Both the position numbers and the translations under genes were made by a program. A stretch of DNA of 64,000 bases from contig NC_089493.1 in the NCBI RefSeq assembly GCF_036850765.1, forward strand, positions 218,424,744 to 218,488,743, in the 5' to 3' direction. The notes under the pieces are model-generated. The model was not told where the DNA came from. It worked only from the letters and a program-made list of their open reading frames with translations, and did not search any database. Below, piece after piece: positions 46,320 through 57,504 of this stretch. Position 1 is the stretch's first letter; the number at the start of each line of letters is the position of its first letter. This DNA comes from Saccopteryx bilineata (taxonomy: Eukaryota; Chordata; Mammalia; Chiroptera; Emballonuridae).

Positions 46320-47119
46320 AAAAAGAAATAAAACATATTTTAATGTGAAAGAGCTATTAATGGTTCTCGCAGATAATGCAGATCTAAAATTCCTCATCAG
46401 ATTCTAAATGTACCTAATGAGTCATCAGACTGTTCTATTAATAGAAATTGAATTGTGTAAACAGCAATATTTTAGTAAGGATATAAACCTTATGAAGAGT
46501 TGTGGAGACTACTGCGGGTGTTCATTGCATTTGTGTTCAGATGTAACAAGTAAGTATAGGAGGTTTTGTATATTTATTTTGCTATTTTACTTTTGAGAAA
46601 TTAAGACATTTGACTGAAAGGAAACCAAATGTCCTATGAATGTTTTTAAATTACCTTCATAAATTGTTAAAAGTGTATAGATCATTTAGTTTGTGCATAT
46701 GATACTAGTTATCCAGCCTAAGAATGTATTAACATATCTATTTATTCATCATTATAATCAATGTAATTCTTATTAGTAATATTTCTACAAAAGGAGCATT
46801 TTAGTATTACTTTGTAAGGGTGACATTTACTGTAACAGTACCTGGAAGAAAAAATCAAGAAGGAAGTGAAACCTCCTCTGATCACTTTCCTATGTATGCT
46901 AATTGCATTATCACTCTTGGAGTTACTAGGGCTTGAAACCTGGTAGAAGTTTTTGATTCTTCCTTCTTTTTTCCTCATTCCTAGTCTTTTGCCAAGTTAG
47001 GAGGCACCTACCCTGCTTTGTCTTGTATAATTACCTCTTCTCCAAGACACTAGCAACTATTTGGCGATGACCAAAACTGGATATATGTATGAGCCAGGGA
47101 AAGTATTAAAAATACAGAG
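46320..47119. other. Non-coding DNA, nothing recognised
   Basis: Contains 60-78-codon frames on both strands without domains. Probably single-copy. Confidence 0.45.
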
Positions 47120-47127
47120 ATAGATAT

Positions 47128-47225
47128 GCCCCAGCGAGATAGCTTGGATGGTTAGAGCATCATCCCAAAGCACAGAGGTTGCTGGTTTGATTCCCTATCA
47201 GGGAACCTACAGGAACAGATTGATG

Positions 47226-47270
<45 letters not shown>

Positions 47271-47310
47271 TCCTCTCTCTGAAATCAATGAAATAAACAT
47301 TAAAAAAAAA
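47128..47310 (+). mobile_element. Ves-like tRNA SINE
   Basis: tRNA-like head 'gccccagcgagatagcttggatggttagagcatcatcccaaa', B box 'ggtttgattccctatcaggg', 'acaggaacagattgatgttcc', a (CT)n run (47229-47268) and 'tgaaatcaatgaaataaac' plus poly(A). An 8-bp duplication, atagatat, is at 47120-47127 and 47311-47318. Confidence 0.82.
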
Positions 47311-47399
47311 ATAGATATCTATCCCTAACCCAGAGGTCCTGAATCAGGATGTAGGTAACACTCAGAAATCTTTAAGAGCTTCTTAGGAAAATGTAGAAG

Positions 47400-47855
47400 G
47401 CTGTCTATTTGCAGCACTCAGAGTCTCCCTTCTCAGAAACTGAGACATGTCAGAAAGGGTAACAGTGAAAAGTGGGAGAGTCCTACAGAGAATAGTGAAC
47501 CATAGAGAATGATGTTTCCTCTTTCCCTACTTTCAATTGCCTGCCTCAAAATATCTGACAGTCAGGCATTTGCCCCAATTAAAGCAAACAAACAAATCAA
47601 TGCTGAAGATTCTCATAATAGTCATTAAAAATACTGTGTGGGGACACTATGACAGCTAGTAGCACACTGGAATAAAGTCATTCTGGAATTTGAGGACCAA
47701 AGAGCTTATGTGTCCTAAATAAATGTCTTTCTGGAGCCTCTTTTTAAATAGAAAAACATGACCAAGGATACCTAGATATTTGAAGACAACCTGCAAAATG
47801 AAAAAAACACATCATTAAAAAAACCTTGTATAAAGAAACATTAAAGAACTATTTT
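47400..47855. other. Non-coding DNA, nothing recognised
   Basis: No gene. A short stretch just before it (47330-47400) may be a MER5A scrap, but too little is left to call. Confidence 0.35.
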
Positions 47856-48085
47856 TTTCCTAAAAACAAACTCCAATAAGTTATCAGATATAGTCAAGCA
47901 GAGAGGATGTTATAATAAAAGAATAATCAGACATTAAGTAAAAATCTGAGGCACTAAAAATATAATTGCCAAAATTAAAATATTAATAGAAAGATTAAAA
48001 GGTAAAATTAAGGAAATTTCTCAAAATACACAGCAAAGAATCAAGAAAACATAAGATGAAAGAAAAGCTATAAGAAACTTAGAGT

Positions 48086-51000
48086 TGGGGCTTCTAGTCA
48101 AGAAGGCATTGTAGGTAAATGTGTTACTCACATAATCCTACAACCACATCAAAATTACAACGAATTCACAGAACGACCATTATTCAGAACCTCCTGAAAT
48201 CTAGCTGAAAAAACATCCTCTAACTAAAAATATAAGGAAGTCACATGAAGACAGGTAGGAAGATTGAAACAGGCTTTGTGGTTACAGGGTGAGTATGGTG
48301 GTTGTGGAGGTCCCCCTGAGGAGTGAGGAGTACCATCCAGGGTTCCAGTATCAAGATGAGAAGTTCTTTTGACTTCTAGTTGTGAAAAACAGTGGATATT
48401 GTGGCTGAGTCCCAAAGGGCTGCTGGAGTCCCAAGCATTCCTCTTAAAGGGCTCATACATGGACTCATTCACTGACAGACTCACTCACTTTGAGTTCCAG
48501 CACTGGGACAACAGCTTGAACGGTGCCAGATACTTGCAGGGAAAAGCTGAATTGTCTGGCTTTAAGACAAAGGCTGGAAGAGCAGCTTTCTTTCAGATAG
48601 AAGTGCTGGTAGAGACAACTGTTCCTTTGCTGAGCCCTCCACATACAAAGCCAGCAGGTGAGTGCCATATCTGAGTCTCCATCAACCTGGTTAACACTGT
48701 TTGCCTTGCCCTGGTGATTCCCTGAAAACCCACCACACACAACATGCAAACATACCCAAGCCATTTCTAGTGGCCTTTCCTTATAAATTACCTATTTCAG
48801 CTCATGCTTTGGACTTTCCAAAAATATCTCAAAGATTCACAAACCCCAAACAGCATTCAGTCTTGCCATGCTACGTACCTCTTGCTAACTGGCTCCAGGC
48901 CTAGTGTTAGGCCTTGGTTTGCAGCTTGGCCTCTCCCGGGCATCTCCAAACCCAGCACACGTAGAAGCCATCTGCAGATTAAACATGTTGAATAGTCCCA
49001 GACAGGATAGAGGCATCAGCAGCTGATCTTGGCCTGTACCTCTCGGGAGGCCTCAGAGCCTAGTGGATATCTTCAGAACATCAACTACATCTACAACTGA
49101 CACACTCAAGGGGTGAATTCAGCAGGCACCAGAGTCCTGCTGAAGTGAGTACTGCTCCATGTGGTCAACCTCTGCACAGCAGATTATCCATAGTGGTTGT
49201 GACCAGTGCTCACAGTCAATTGTTCTGGGGGGAAATCACTCCCATTGATGTGCCAATAGCAATTAAGCTTCAACTACAATAGGAGGGAGCACACAGCCCA
49301 CATCAGGATACACCTGAAACACCCATCTTAGGTGACTGAGGAGGCTGTTCCACTGGGCCCTCAGGACATGTAGTACTTAAAGACACTCTACCAAGACCAA
49401 AGACATAAACTCCATAAAAAGAACTAAATAAAATAGAGACCAGCAACCTACCAGATGCAGAGTTTAAAATATTGGTTATAAGAATGCTCAACGAATTTAG
49501 AGGGAGAATAGATGAATTTAGGGAGAACTTCAAAAGAGAAAGGAAACATAAAAATGATGGTAGAGAACATAAAAAAGAATCAGTGAGAAATAAAAAATAC
49601 AATTACTGAAATGAAAAATACATTACAAGAAATCAACAGTAGAGTAGATAAAGCACAGGATTAAACCAGTGGTTTGGAAGATAAGGAAGCAGAAAACACA
49701 CAATCAGAATGGCAAAAAGAAAAAATAATCCAGAAAATAATGATAGTTTATGAAGCCTCTGGGACAACTTCAAGCATATCAACATTTGCATCATGGAGGT
49801 ACCAGAAGAAGAGAAAGAACGAGGAATTGAAAATCTATTTGAATCCTAACCTGGTGAAGGAAATAGACATACAAGTTCAGGAAACACAGAGAGTCCCAAA
49901 TATGATGAACCCAAAGAGGCCCACATCAAGACACATCATAATTAAAATGCCAAAGATTAAGCACAAAGATTCTTAAAAGCAAGAGAAAAGCAGTTAGTTA
50001 TCTACAAGAAAGCTACCCTAAGACTGTCAGTTGATTTCTCAACTGAAACTTTGCAAGGCAGAGGGATTGGCACAAAATAAGCAAAGTGATAAAAAGCAAG
50101 GACCTATAACAAAGATTATTATACCCAGCAAAGTACCTTTTAGAATCAAAGGACAGATAAAGATCTTTTTAGACAAGGAAAAACTAAAGGAGTTTTTCAT
50201 CACCACACCAGTATTACAAGAAATGTTAAAAGGTCCTCTTTAAGAAGAAAAAAAACCACAATTAAAATATGAATAATAAAATGGCAATAAATACATATTT
50301 ATCAACAACTACTTTAAATGCAAATAGATTAATGTTCTAATTAAAAGACATGCTGGTTGGATGGATAACAAAATAAAACTCTTACATATGCTGTTTACAA
50401 GAAGCTCACTTTAGATTGGGAGGCACACAGACTGAAAGTAAAGGAATGAAAAAATATACCTAATAAAAATGGAAGCAAAAAAAAAAAAAGCTTGGGTAAC
50501 AATACTTTCACCAGACAAAATAGACTTTAAAACAAAGTCTATAACAAAAGGCAATGAAGGCCCCAGCAGTTCCACTTCTGGGTATTTATTCAAAGAATCC
50601 CAAAACACTAAATCAAAAAGAACATATTCATTCATATATTTATTGCAGCATTATTTACAATAGCCAAGAAATGAAAGCAAGAATATTGTCCATCAATAGG
50701 TGAATAAATAAGTAAGAAGTGGTGCATATATACAATGATATATGACTCAGCCATAAAAGAAATAAAATACAATCTTGACATCTGCCAAAATGTGGATGGA
50801 CCTAGAGGGTATTGTGCTGAGTAACATAAGCAAGACAAATGCCATGTGATTTCACTTATATGTGTAATCCAAAAAGCAAAATAAATGAGCAAGCAGACCA
50901 GTAACAGGTTCACAGACACAGAGAACATTTTCCTGGTTGCCAGCGGGGATGGAAGTTGGAGGAATAAGTGAAAAAGGTGAAAGAATTAAGAAGTACAAAT

Positions 51001-51206
51001 TGGTAGTCACAGAATAGTCATGGAGATGTAAAATACAGTGTAGGAAATACATTCAATAATAATCTAATAACTATGTATGGTGTCAGGTGGATACTATAAT
51101 AGATTTATCAGGGTGATCACTTCATAAATTATATAAATGTCTATTCACTGGGTTGTACACCTGAAACTAATATAATATTGTACATCAACTGTAATTAAGA
51201 AATATT
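48086..51206 (+). mobile_element. L1 with ORF2 mostly deleted
   Basis: 5'UTR from about 48086 ('gggcttctagtcaagaaggca'), about 1.3 kb up to ORF1 (49400-50240), the ORF2 start near 50281, then at about 50540 a jump from the endonuclease region ('tttaaaacaaagtctataac') to the extreme end of ORF2 ('ccccagcagttccacttctgggtattt') and the 3'UTR (50930-51206, 'cacctgaaactaatataatattgt'). About 3 kb of ORF2 is missing. The end block is shared with 15460-16165, so both belong to one L1 subfamily. Confidence 0.75.
49400..50242 (+). pseudogene. L1 ORF1 remnant
   Basis: Decayed ORF1: a coiled-coil part around 49470-49740 in broken frames, open pieces 49674-49976 (with VPNMMNPKRPTSRHIIIK, the family's link into the RNA-binding domain) and 50031-50243 (with ITKIIIPSKVPFRIKGQIKIF and FITTPVLQEMLKG). 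Non-functional. Confidence 0.8.
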
Positions 51207-51298
51207 AAAAAAAGAAGCAGACTTGGCCTAGATAGTTAAGCTCTAATTAATAGCAGTTAGAGAGATCTCAGAGAAAATGAAGAAAAAGAAAAGAATTG

Positions 51299-51462
51299 AA
51301 GGGAGCCATAGTCCTCATATTGAAAGTTTCTGCTAAGTTATACATAGAATAAAAAATTTTAAATGCCTACAACTAGAAACAATATCATATAGTTACAGAA
51401 AGCTGAGAACAAGGAGAAGAGATTCAAAGGTTGAAGAGAGGAAAATAAAGAATTCAAATTCA
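51299..51462 (+). repeat. Source arm of a local inverted duplication
   Basis: This 164-bp piece of the ancient L1M/HAL1-like element reappears in inverted orientation at 51941-52102. The best-matching core (51299-51448) differs by about four substitutions and one 3-bp gap. The shared private sequence around 51340-51385 shows direct copying and not two independent members of a repeat family. Confidence 0.9.
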
Positions 51463-51940
51463 GGCTTTCATCTGTTTTCTTATCTGCAATAGTGTTAAAA
51501 GACAATGGAACAGTGTTGTCAAAGCGTTTAAAGAAAAAAATTATTTTCAATCAAGAATTCTATACCCAGTTTGAATATTAATTAAATTTAAAGGTAGAAT
51601 AAAAACATTTTCAGGTATGCAGAAATTATTATGTTTATTTTCCAGGAATTTTCACTTTAAAAGATACTTAAACCTGACCAGTCAGTGGTGCAGCAGATAG
51701 AGCTTCAGACTAGGATGCTGAGGACCCAGGTTTGAGCACAGGCTCATCTGGCATGAGCATAGGCTCACCAGCTTGAGCATGGGGTCTCTGGCTTGAGTGT
51801 GGGATCATAGACATGATCCCATGGTCGCTGGCTTGAAGCCCAAGGTTGCTGGCTTGAGTCCAAGGTCGCTGGCTTGAGTAAGGGGTCACTAGATCTACTG
51901 TAGCCCGTCGGTCAAGGCATATATGAGAAAGCAATCAATT

Positions 51941-52102
51941 GTGATTTTAAATGCTTTATTTTCTCCTCTTCAACCTTTGAATCTCTTCTTGTTCTCAGCT
52001 TTCTGTAACTATATGATATTGTTTCTAGTTGTAGGCATTTAAAATTTTTTATTCTATGTATAACTTAGCAAAAAATTTCAATATGAGGACTATGGCTCCC
52101 TT
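51941..52102 (-). repeat. Inverted templated copy inside the SINE
   Basis: Reverse complement of 51299-51462. The last dozen bases at its left side are more diverged. With the source it forms an inverted repeat with about 480 bp between the arms. Confidence 0.92.
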
Positions 52103-52166
52103 GTGAATTGATGCTTCTCATCTCTCTCCCTTCCTGCCTGTCTGTCCCTATTTGTCCCTCTCTCTG

Positions 52167-52172
<6 letters not shown>

Positions 52173-52204
<32 letters not shown>
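52173..52204 (+). repeat. (CA)n microsatellite at the SINE tail
   Basis: About 16 CA units that grew in the 3' end of the SINE, where this SINE type often has a short 'cacacaca' before poly(A). Confidence 0.95.
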
Positions 52205-52209
<5 letters not shown>

Positions 52210-52231
52210 ATACTTAAGAGTGGAGGAAATG

Positions 52232-52312
52232 TATACTGCTCATAAAAATTAGGAGATATTTTATAGTTTCAGATTCATTTTGAAATATTCCCTAATTTTT
52301 GTGAGCAGTATA
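52232..52312. mobile_element. Palindromic MITE, mariner-like, with TA ends
   Basis: Ends tatactgctcataaaaatta and, inverted, tatactgctcacaaaaatta. The inverted arms extend about 30 bp each with few mismatches around a 15-20 bp centre. TA dinucleotides at both edges fit the TA target duplication of Tc1/mariner elements. At about 81 bp it has no coding capacity. Confidence 0.8.
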
Positions 52313-52479
52313 TTAAGAAACAAAGATATAGGATCTAAAAACAGTGGCTCTAACCTAATTCCTGTATTATAATGCACAGGAGTCTCAGAGTGATAGCTGT
52401 GCAACCGGTCTAGAGAACAATCATTTCAGGGGTAGAAGTGGTACAAGCAGCTAGAGGTCTAGAAAACAAAGTTTCCAGC

Positions 52480-52680
52480 CTGACCTATGGTGGTGCAGTG
52501 GATAGAACACTGACCTGGAATACTGAAGTTGCCGGTTCCAAAGCCCTGGGCTTGCTTGGTTAAGACACATGCAACAAGCAACCAATGAACAACTAAAGTG
52601 AAGCAGCTATGAGTTGATACTTCTCGCTTCTCCACCTCTCTCTCTCCTCTCTCTGTAAAATCTATAATAAAATAGAATAG
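52480..52680 (+). mobile_element. Short tRNA-derived SINE
   Basis: Head gcctgacctatggtggtgca, 'gtggatagaacactgacctgga', 'gccggttccaaagccc', 'agacacatgcaacaagcaaccaatgaac', CT-rich tail and an A-rich end. Same type as 3928-4128 and 8019-8222. Confidence 0.85.
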
Positions 52681-52689
52681 TTATAATAG

Positions 52690-54955
52690 TATACTGTAAT
52701 AATAGTTATTTGAGTGTAGTCTCTCTCAAAATACCTTATTATGAGGAATTCACTTTCTTCTTGTGTTGATGTGAGATGCTACAATGCCTGTGCAATGAGA
52801 TGAAGGGGGTGAATAACGCAAGCCTTGTGACATAGCATTAGGCTAGTATAAGGATTATTTGAACACACACACACACACAGTGAGACAGCAACAGTCCATC
52901 TGGTAACTGAGATGGCTACCAAGTGACTAAGGGATGGGTAGCATGTACAGTACGGATATGTCAGACAAAGGTAGGAGTTGTGTTTCAGCCAGGACTTCAT
53001 CATGCTACTCAGAAGTGTTCCATTCAAAACCTATAAAGTGTGTATTTGTGGAATAGTCCATTTACTATTTTTGGACCATAGTTGACGATGGTGGACTGAA
53101 ACTGCAGGAAGAAAAAGCAGATATGGGGGGACTCCTGTATTCATACTCTCTGCTATTGATTTAAAAAATCGTTTGAGGCTTAAATATTTTACTTAACATC
53201 GTTGGTGGGGTCAGTGAGCTGAATCCTTATCTATCATAAGCATGGAAAAGGGGTAATACAGTTCCAGGAACATAATATGTAGTTTATAAAGGCCACTTCT
53301 TAATCTTGATAAAAACACCATTAGAGAATTATATTTAAGTACAAGTTGTTCACCATGATATTCAAGATTCACTATACTTTCAAAACAGCTAGGCGGTAGG
53401 GGGATTTACTCTACCTATATGGTCCTTACTCCAGTCAAACAAAACCATATCCACCATGAACCGCTGCCACAAACATGAACGGAAGGAGACTGGTGAGAGG
53501 AAAGAGTAAGGATTTTGAGAGAAGCTGGGAAGCTGGTATACCTTTATCAAATTAAATTTCATCAGTAGAACACACACACAAAAAACACGTTTAGTGTTGG
53601 CAAATATGACAGCTTAGGTTATTCTTTGCTATCAGAGAAAAGATCACATTTAGCCTGGCATAACAGGTACTCTGTTTCAATTAGCCCCCTGGTAAAATAG
53701 CTCTAGTTAGAAACTTTAGAGTACTTTTCTTTAATCTCCCTAATATTTCAAATATCATGAGAACCAAAATGAAGAATTGGAAGCAACATAAAGAAGATTA
53801 TTGGTGCCTACCAGCAGCATAACGAGAGTGATTCTCTCTTGTGTACCCCCGGCAATCTGGGTGGTTCAGAGGGAAGATGACTCAGTTCAAAATACAGGGC
53901 AGTAATGATAGCTGGTGAAAATCAATTGAAACAAACTGAAAGGACCTTTGTTATATTTCAAGAATACATATTTTATGTATCATGAATGCATACCACTGTT
54001 TCTAGTCTTCTTAGTGAGCTGGCTGCAGGCAATGTGTGTTGTCCCATCAATAGTTACGTAACAGTTGCAGTCCTTTGGTTGTAAGCTATAGAGACTAACT
54101 AAGGCTGATTCTTGGCCCCATTTAAAAAAATTAACAATAAATTATAGAAAAATAAAAAATAAGGATCTGAAAACAATAAGTTAAACACAAATATTGAAAT
54201 TAAAAAATTTTTAAATAAAACAATCAATTAATTATATTGTGAAAGATACCGGATAGCTCTCAGCACAAAAGGAAGAGCTAAACAACTAGAACAGGAGGCG
54301 AGCAGCAACCAAGTTTACTCTGGTACTGTCCGTGGTAAAACAAACAAACAAACAAACAACAAAAACACCTGGTTGTTATCTTTGAGCGCTACCACTGAAA
54401 TGACTCAGCTTCAACCACTTTCTTCAATTTTGAAACTCACCCAAATTTAGACATACAGGGCAGAAAGTAGAAAGTCACGTTTTTTTCACCGTTGGGAGTA
54501 AGGTGGGGGAGGAAACACTATGGTTGACATCCTACACAGAAATGTTGCAAATATGACAAGAGTTTTCTCAAAAGAAAGAGGGAGAACAAAGGCTGGCAAA
54601 CGGAAACAGATCCCCACTATGCACTGTCGAAGAGCTTTAAAACAACGCTGTTCTCTTAGAGCCACCTCTCCGGTCCTATTCTTTCTTATCCTTTCTTGTG
54701 GTTATAAAGATTCCTTTTACTTTCTTGCCCTGATCCTAAGATATTTTTAGTTTTTCTGTCAATGTGTTTATAGTTTTAGCTATAATTATTTTTCCTTTTA
54801 TTTTAGGGCTTAGTTTTTGTTGTCAAACTAATCTTTGTGGTAGAATTTTGTTGTAGCATGTACCATAGAGAGATTAAAACTTGTAAGATATTGTTTATTT
54901 GTCCATAGTATTTCATTATCATAATTATCATAATTATTAGTAGTTATCATAATTA
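52690..54955. other. Non-coding DNA, nothing recognised
   Basis: The longest stretch here without a named repeat. An (AC)n tract lies at 52863-52880. The 76-codon frame 54520-54750 and the antisense frame 53389-53577 show no domain or splice context that I trust. Conservation across mammals would be needed to see function. Confidence 0.4.
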
Positions 54956-55075
54956 ATAACTACTGAGTTTTCACTGTGAATTCAGCATCATGTTATAAGG
55001 GTTCCAGATAAAGTTTCCCTGAAAGAGTTCATTATCTAGTTGAAATAATTCAAGATAAAAATATGAAATAACAAC
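54956..55075 (-). mobile_element. L2 3' region, antisense
   Basis: 'tactgagttttcactgtgaattcagcatcatgttataaggg...gaaagagttcattatctagttg' follows the inverted L2 3' end. Diverged and short. Confidence 0.5.
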
Positions 55076-55202
55076 TAATAAGAGAGAATAAGCAATTATT
55101 TTATAAAATGTGATCAGGTTATTTTAAAATAATGCTTATTTATAATGTTCTTTTTCACATAATATATGTCCACTTATTAAAAATACAATCTTCAAATCTC
55201 CT

Positions 55203-55624
55203 TGTTATGAATTAAATTGTGTCCCCTAAAGAACTACATTGAAGGCCTAACCCCTATGAGTCTGACCTCATTTGGAAATAAAGTCTTTGGAAATGTAATC
55301 AATTTAGCATGGGTTCATTTTCCAATATAAGTGGTCCCCTGATAAGAAGAGATTAAGGACAGAACACATAGGGAGAATGCTATGTGATAACACAGGCAAA
55401 GATTCAAATGATGTACCTATAAGTCAAGGAAGGCCGAGGACCCACAGCCACTACTAGAAGCTAGGAAGAGGCAAGGAAGGATTTGCCAAAGTCTCTGGGG
55501 AAGGTGGCCCTGCTATTGACTTGATTTTGGATTTCTAGCCTCCAGAAATGAGGAGGAATACGTTTTTATTGTTTTAAGCCAAGCACTGTGCAGTTTGTTA
55601 TGGCAGTCACAGGAAACTAGTACT
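55203..55624 (+). mobile_element. MLT1 solo LTR (ERVL-MaLR)
   Basis: Matches the well-known MLT1 LTR from its TG start ('tgttatgaattaaattgtgtcccc') through 'tgacctcatttggaaataaagtctttg', 'aagaagagattaaggac', 'agaagctaggaagaggcaaggaaggatt', 'ttggatttctagcctccagaa' and 'ttgttttaagccaag' to 'ggaaactagtac'. No internal region, thus a solo LTR of an ancient non-infectious retrovirus-like element. Confidence 0.88.
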
Positions 55625-55687
55625 CGTCCACCTATTTCTTCTTTTTCCTTCCACCAGCCCCAGATTGTAACTCTTATCATAACTGTA

Positions 55688-55856
55688 TAACAGTACTTCC
55701 CAAGTTTCAATATACACATAAATCACTTGAGGATCTTGTTATAGTGTTGATTCTGATTTAGTAGTCCTGCATGGGGCCTGAGAGTCTGCATTTCTTAGAA
55801 GTTCCCAGGTGTTGTCCCTGCTATTGTTCCTAAAGATCACACTTGGAGAAGCAAAG
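55688..55856 (+). mobile_element. MER5A (hAT-Charlie MITE)
   Basis: Starts 'cagtacttcccaagtttcaatatacacataaatcacttgaggatctt', continues 'gattctgatttagtagtc' and 'ggcctgagagtctgcattt', and ends 'agatcacacttggagaagc'. These are the recognisable ends and centre of MER5A. Confidence 0.82.
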
Positions 55857-56171
55857 CTATACAGTAAATAAGAGAATCAGCAAAGAGATGTCACTGTCAG
55901 TTGTGTTTCAGATCTGGGCTTTTGCCACAATGTCAGCAAAGATGATACAGAAAAACTTATTCAGTGACATGGAAAGAAAATGAATAAACAAATACAATAT
56001 CCAAGGGAAAACAAATAAGGAAAATATCAAAATAGACTTCCATATTACTCTCCAATCATTCCCACTCTTCCTTTCCCCAAAATGATTTAGAATACAATGA
56101 TTTTAAACTTGCTTTCTAAAGAGGTGAATATGTATACCAATATAATAGTAAGTTGCTATTTCATGTGGTCT

Positions 56172-56577
56172 CTTTTAAAATTGACTTTAGAGAGAGAGGA
56201 AGAAAAAAGAGAGAGAGGGAAACAGCAGTTTGCCTGACCAGGCAGTGGTGCAGTGGATAGAGCATCAGACTGGGACTCAGAGGACCCAGGTTCAAAACCT
56301 CGAGGTCACTGGCTTTTGCATGATGTGTGTGTCGCTGGCTTGAGTGTGGGATCATAGACATGACCCCATGGTTGCTGGCTTGAGCCCAAAGCTTGCTGGT
56401 TTGAACAAGAGGTCACTTGCTCTACTGTAGCCTCCCAGTCAAGGCACTTACGAGAAAGCAATCAATGAACAACTAAGAAGCTGCACAAAGAATTGATGCT
56501 TCTCATCTCTCTCCCTTCCTCTCTGTCTATTCCTAACTATCCCTCTCTCTGTCTCTCTGTCTCTGTCACACACACAC

Positions 56578-56613
<36 letters not shown>

Positions 56614-56747
56614 GAAACATCAATTTGTTCTTCAACTCATTTATGCATTCATTGGTTGATTCTTATCTGTGCCCTTACAGGTTATCAAACTCCCAACCTT
56701 GGTATATCGGGTTGACACTCTAACCAACTGAGCTACCTGGCCAGGAC
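56172..56747 (-). mobile_element. Ves-like SINE, antisense, split by another SINE
   Basis: Minus strand: 'cctggccaggtagctcagttggttagagtgtcaacccgatatacc', then 'acaaattgatgttt' before the insertion, with the GA-rich tail at 56180-56222. The part 56232-56613 is a later SINE. Confidence 0.8.
56232..56613 (+). mobile_element. tRNA-derived SINE nested in a Ves-like SINE
   Basis: Head gcctgaccaggcagtggtgc, 'ggttcaaaacctcgaggtc', 'gagaaagcaatcaatgaacaactaag', a 'gtctattcctaactatccctctctctg' tail and an (A)n/(AAAAG)n end. Duplications gaaacagcagttt (56219-56231) and gaaacatcaattt (56614-56626) differ at two of 13 positions. Confidence 0.9.
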
Positions 56748-57109
56748 TCATATAGTTACTTTTAATTTTATTTTTTCAATGATAATTTCAAAAGAAACAG
56801 TGTTGAGTAATAGATGAGTAAGCACTATAACAGAACAATACAGACCTACTACCCTGGGATTAGTTGGTCTATTGTACTTGGGTATATAGGTAGTCCATGG
56901 GTTATGAACGAGATAGGTGCTGTAAGTTTGAAAATGTTTCAGTATTTATTGTTATAGAAAGACAAAAATAAATACTATGTTAAGACAAACATTTGTCTAA
57001 GTTGTATTTTATAGGCAAATGTATCTGTTCCAACTGATATACAAATTCAACTTAAGAACAAACCTACAGAACCTATCTCATTGGTAACCTGGGGACTCCC
57101 GGTAGTGTC

Positions 57110-57265
57110 AATTTGCAAAGTCCAGATACTAACATGCAGAGCTAATCACTGCCTGCTGGGGGGCTTCACCTTCAGAGGTATGTTTCTTTAAGTCTGGATC
57201 TGACCAGGAGTATTTAAAGACTCTGTGGGTAATTCCAGTATCATGTCAGGTTTAGGAAATACTAG
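57110..57265. mobile_element. Probable MER5-type relic
   Basis: 'agagctaatcactgcctgctggggggcttcacc' and 'aggagtatttaaagactctgtgggtaattccag...gtttaggaaatactagt' resemble MER5A in structure, but divergence is high. Confidence 0.45.
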
Positions 57266-57504
57266 TCTGAAATTTTAAAAGTTTACAGATACTTCATTTT
57301 ATTTTATACCCAAATTTCTACTTAAAAAAAAAAATCTTGTATTAATATACAGATAAGCAAACACAATATTATATATAAACCAGTTTTAGAAATATAATTG
57401 CTTGAAACCAGAACTTCAAAATCAATTTTAGAAGAAAATGTTCTCAATTGTAAGGATTTCTCCTAGAGTCTTTACAGACTAATGTCTCACACTCTCATTC
57501 TCTG

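Larger units (their letters stand above)
47860..51671 (+). mobile_element. Ancient L1M/HAL1-like element split by a younger L1
   Basis: 47860-48085 and 51207-51671 read together as the ORF1 region of an old L1 or HAL1. The left part has 'ttgccaaaattaaaatattaatagaaag' and 'cagcaaagaatcaagaaaacataag'. The right part has 'catagtcctcatattgaaagtttctgc', 'agacaatggaacagtgttgtc' and 'tcaagaattctatacccag'. The middle (48086-51206) is a different, better preserved L1. No intact frame. Confidence 0.68.
51672..52204 (+). mobile_element. tRNA-derived SINE carrying an inverted insertion
   Basis: Head acctgaccagtcagtggtgc, body units to 'gagaaagcaatcaat' (51939), then a foreign block, then the normal SINE tail from 'gaattgatgcttctcatctc' (about 52105) to the (CA)n end. 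A perfect 13-bp TSD, aaaagatacttaa, at 51659-51671 and 52205-52217 encloses the whole, so the foreign block lies within one SINE insertion. It replaces roughly 20-25 bp that this SINE type normally has there. Confidence 0.93.

Noticed and set aside
47228..47268. Regular short repeats (CT)n that could be taken as a CRISPR-like or satellite array
   Set aside because: Simple microsatellite in a SINE tail. There are no spacers, and the genome is mammalian.
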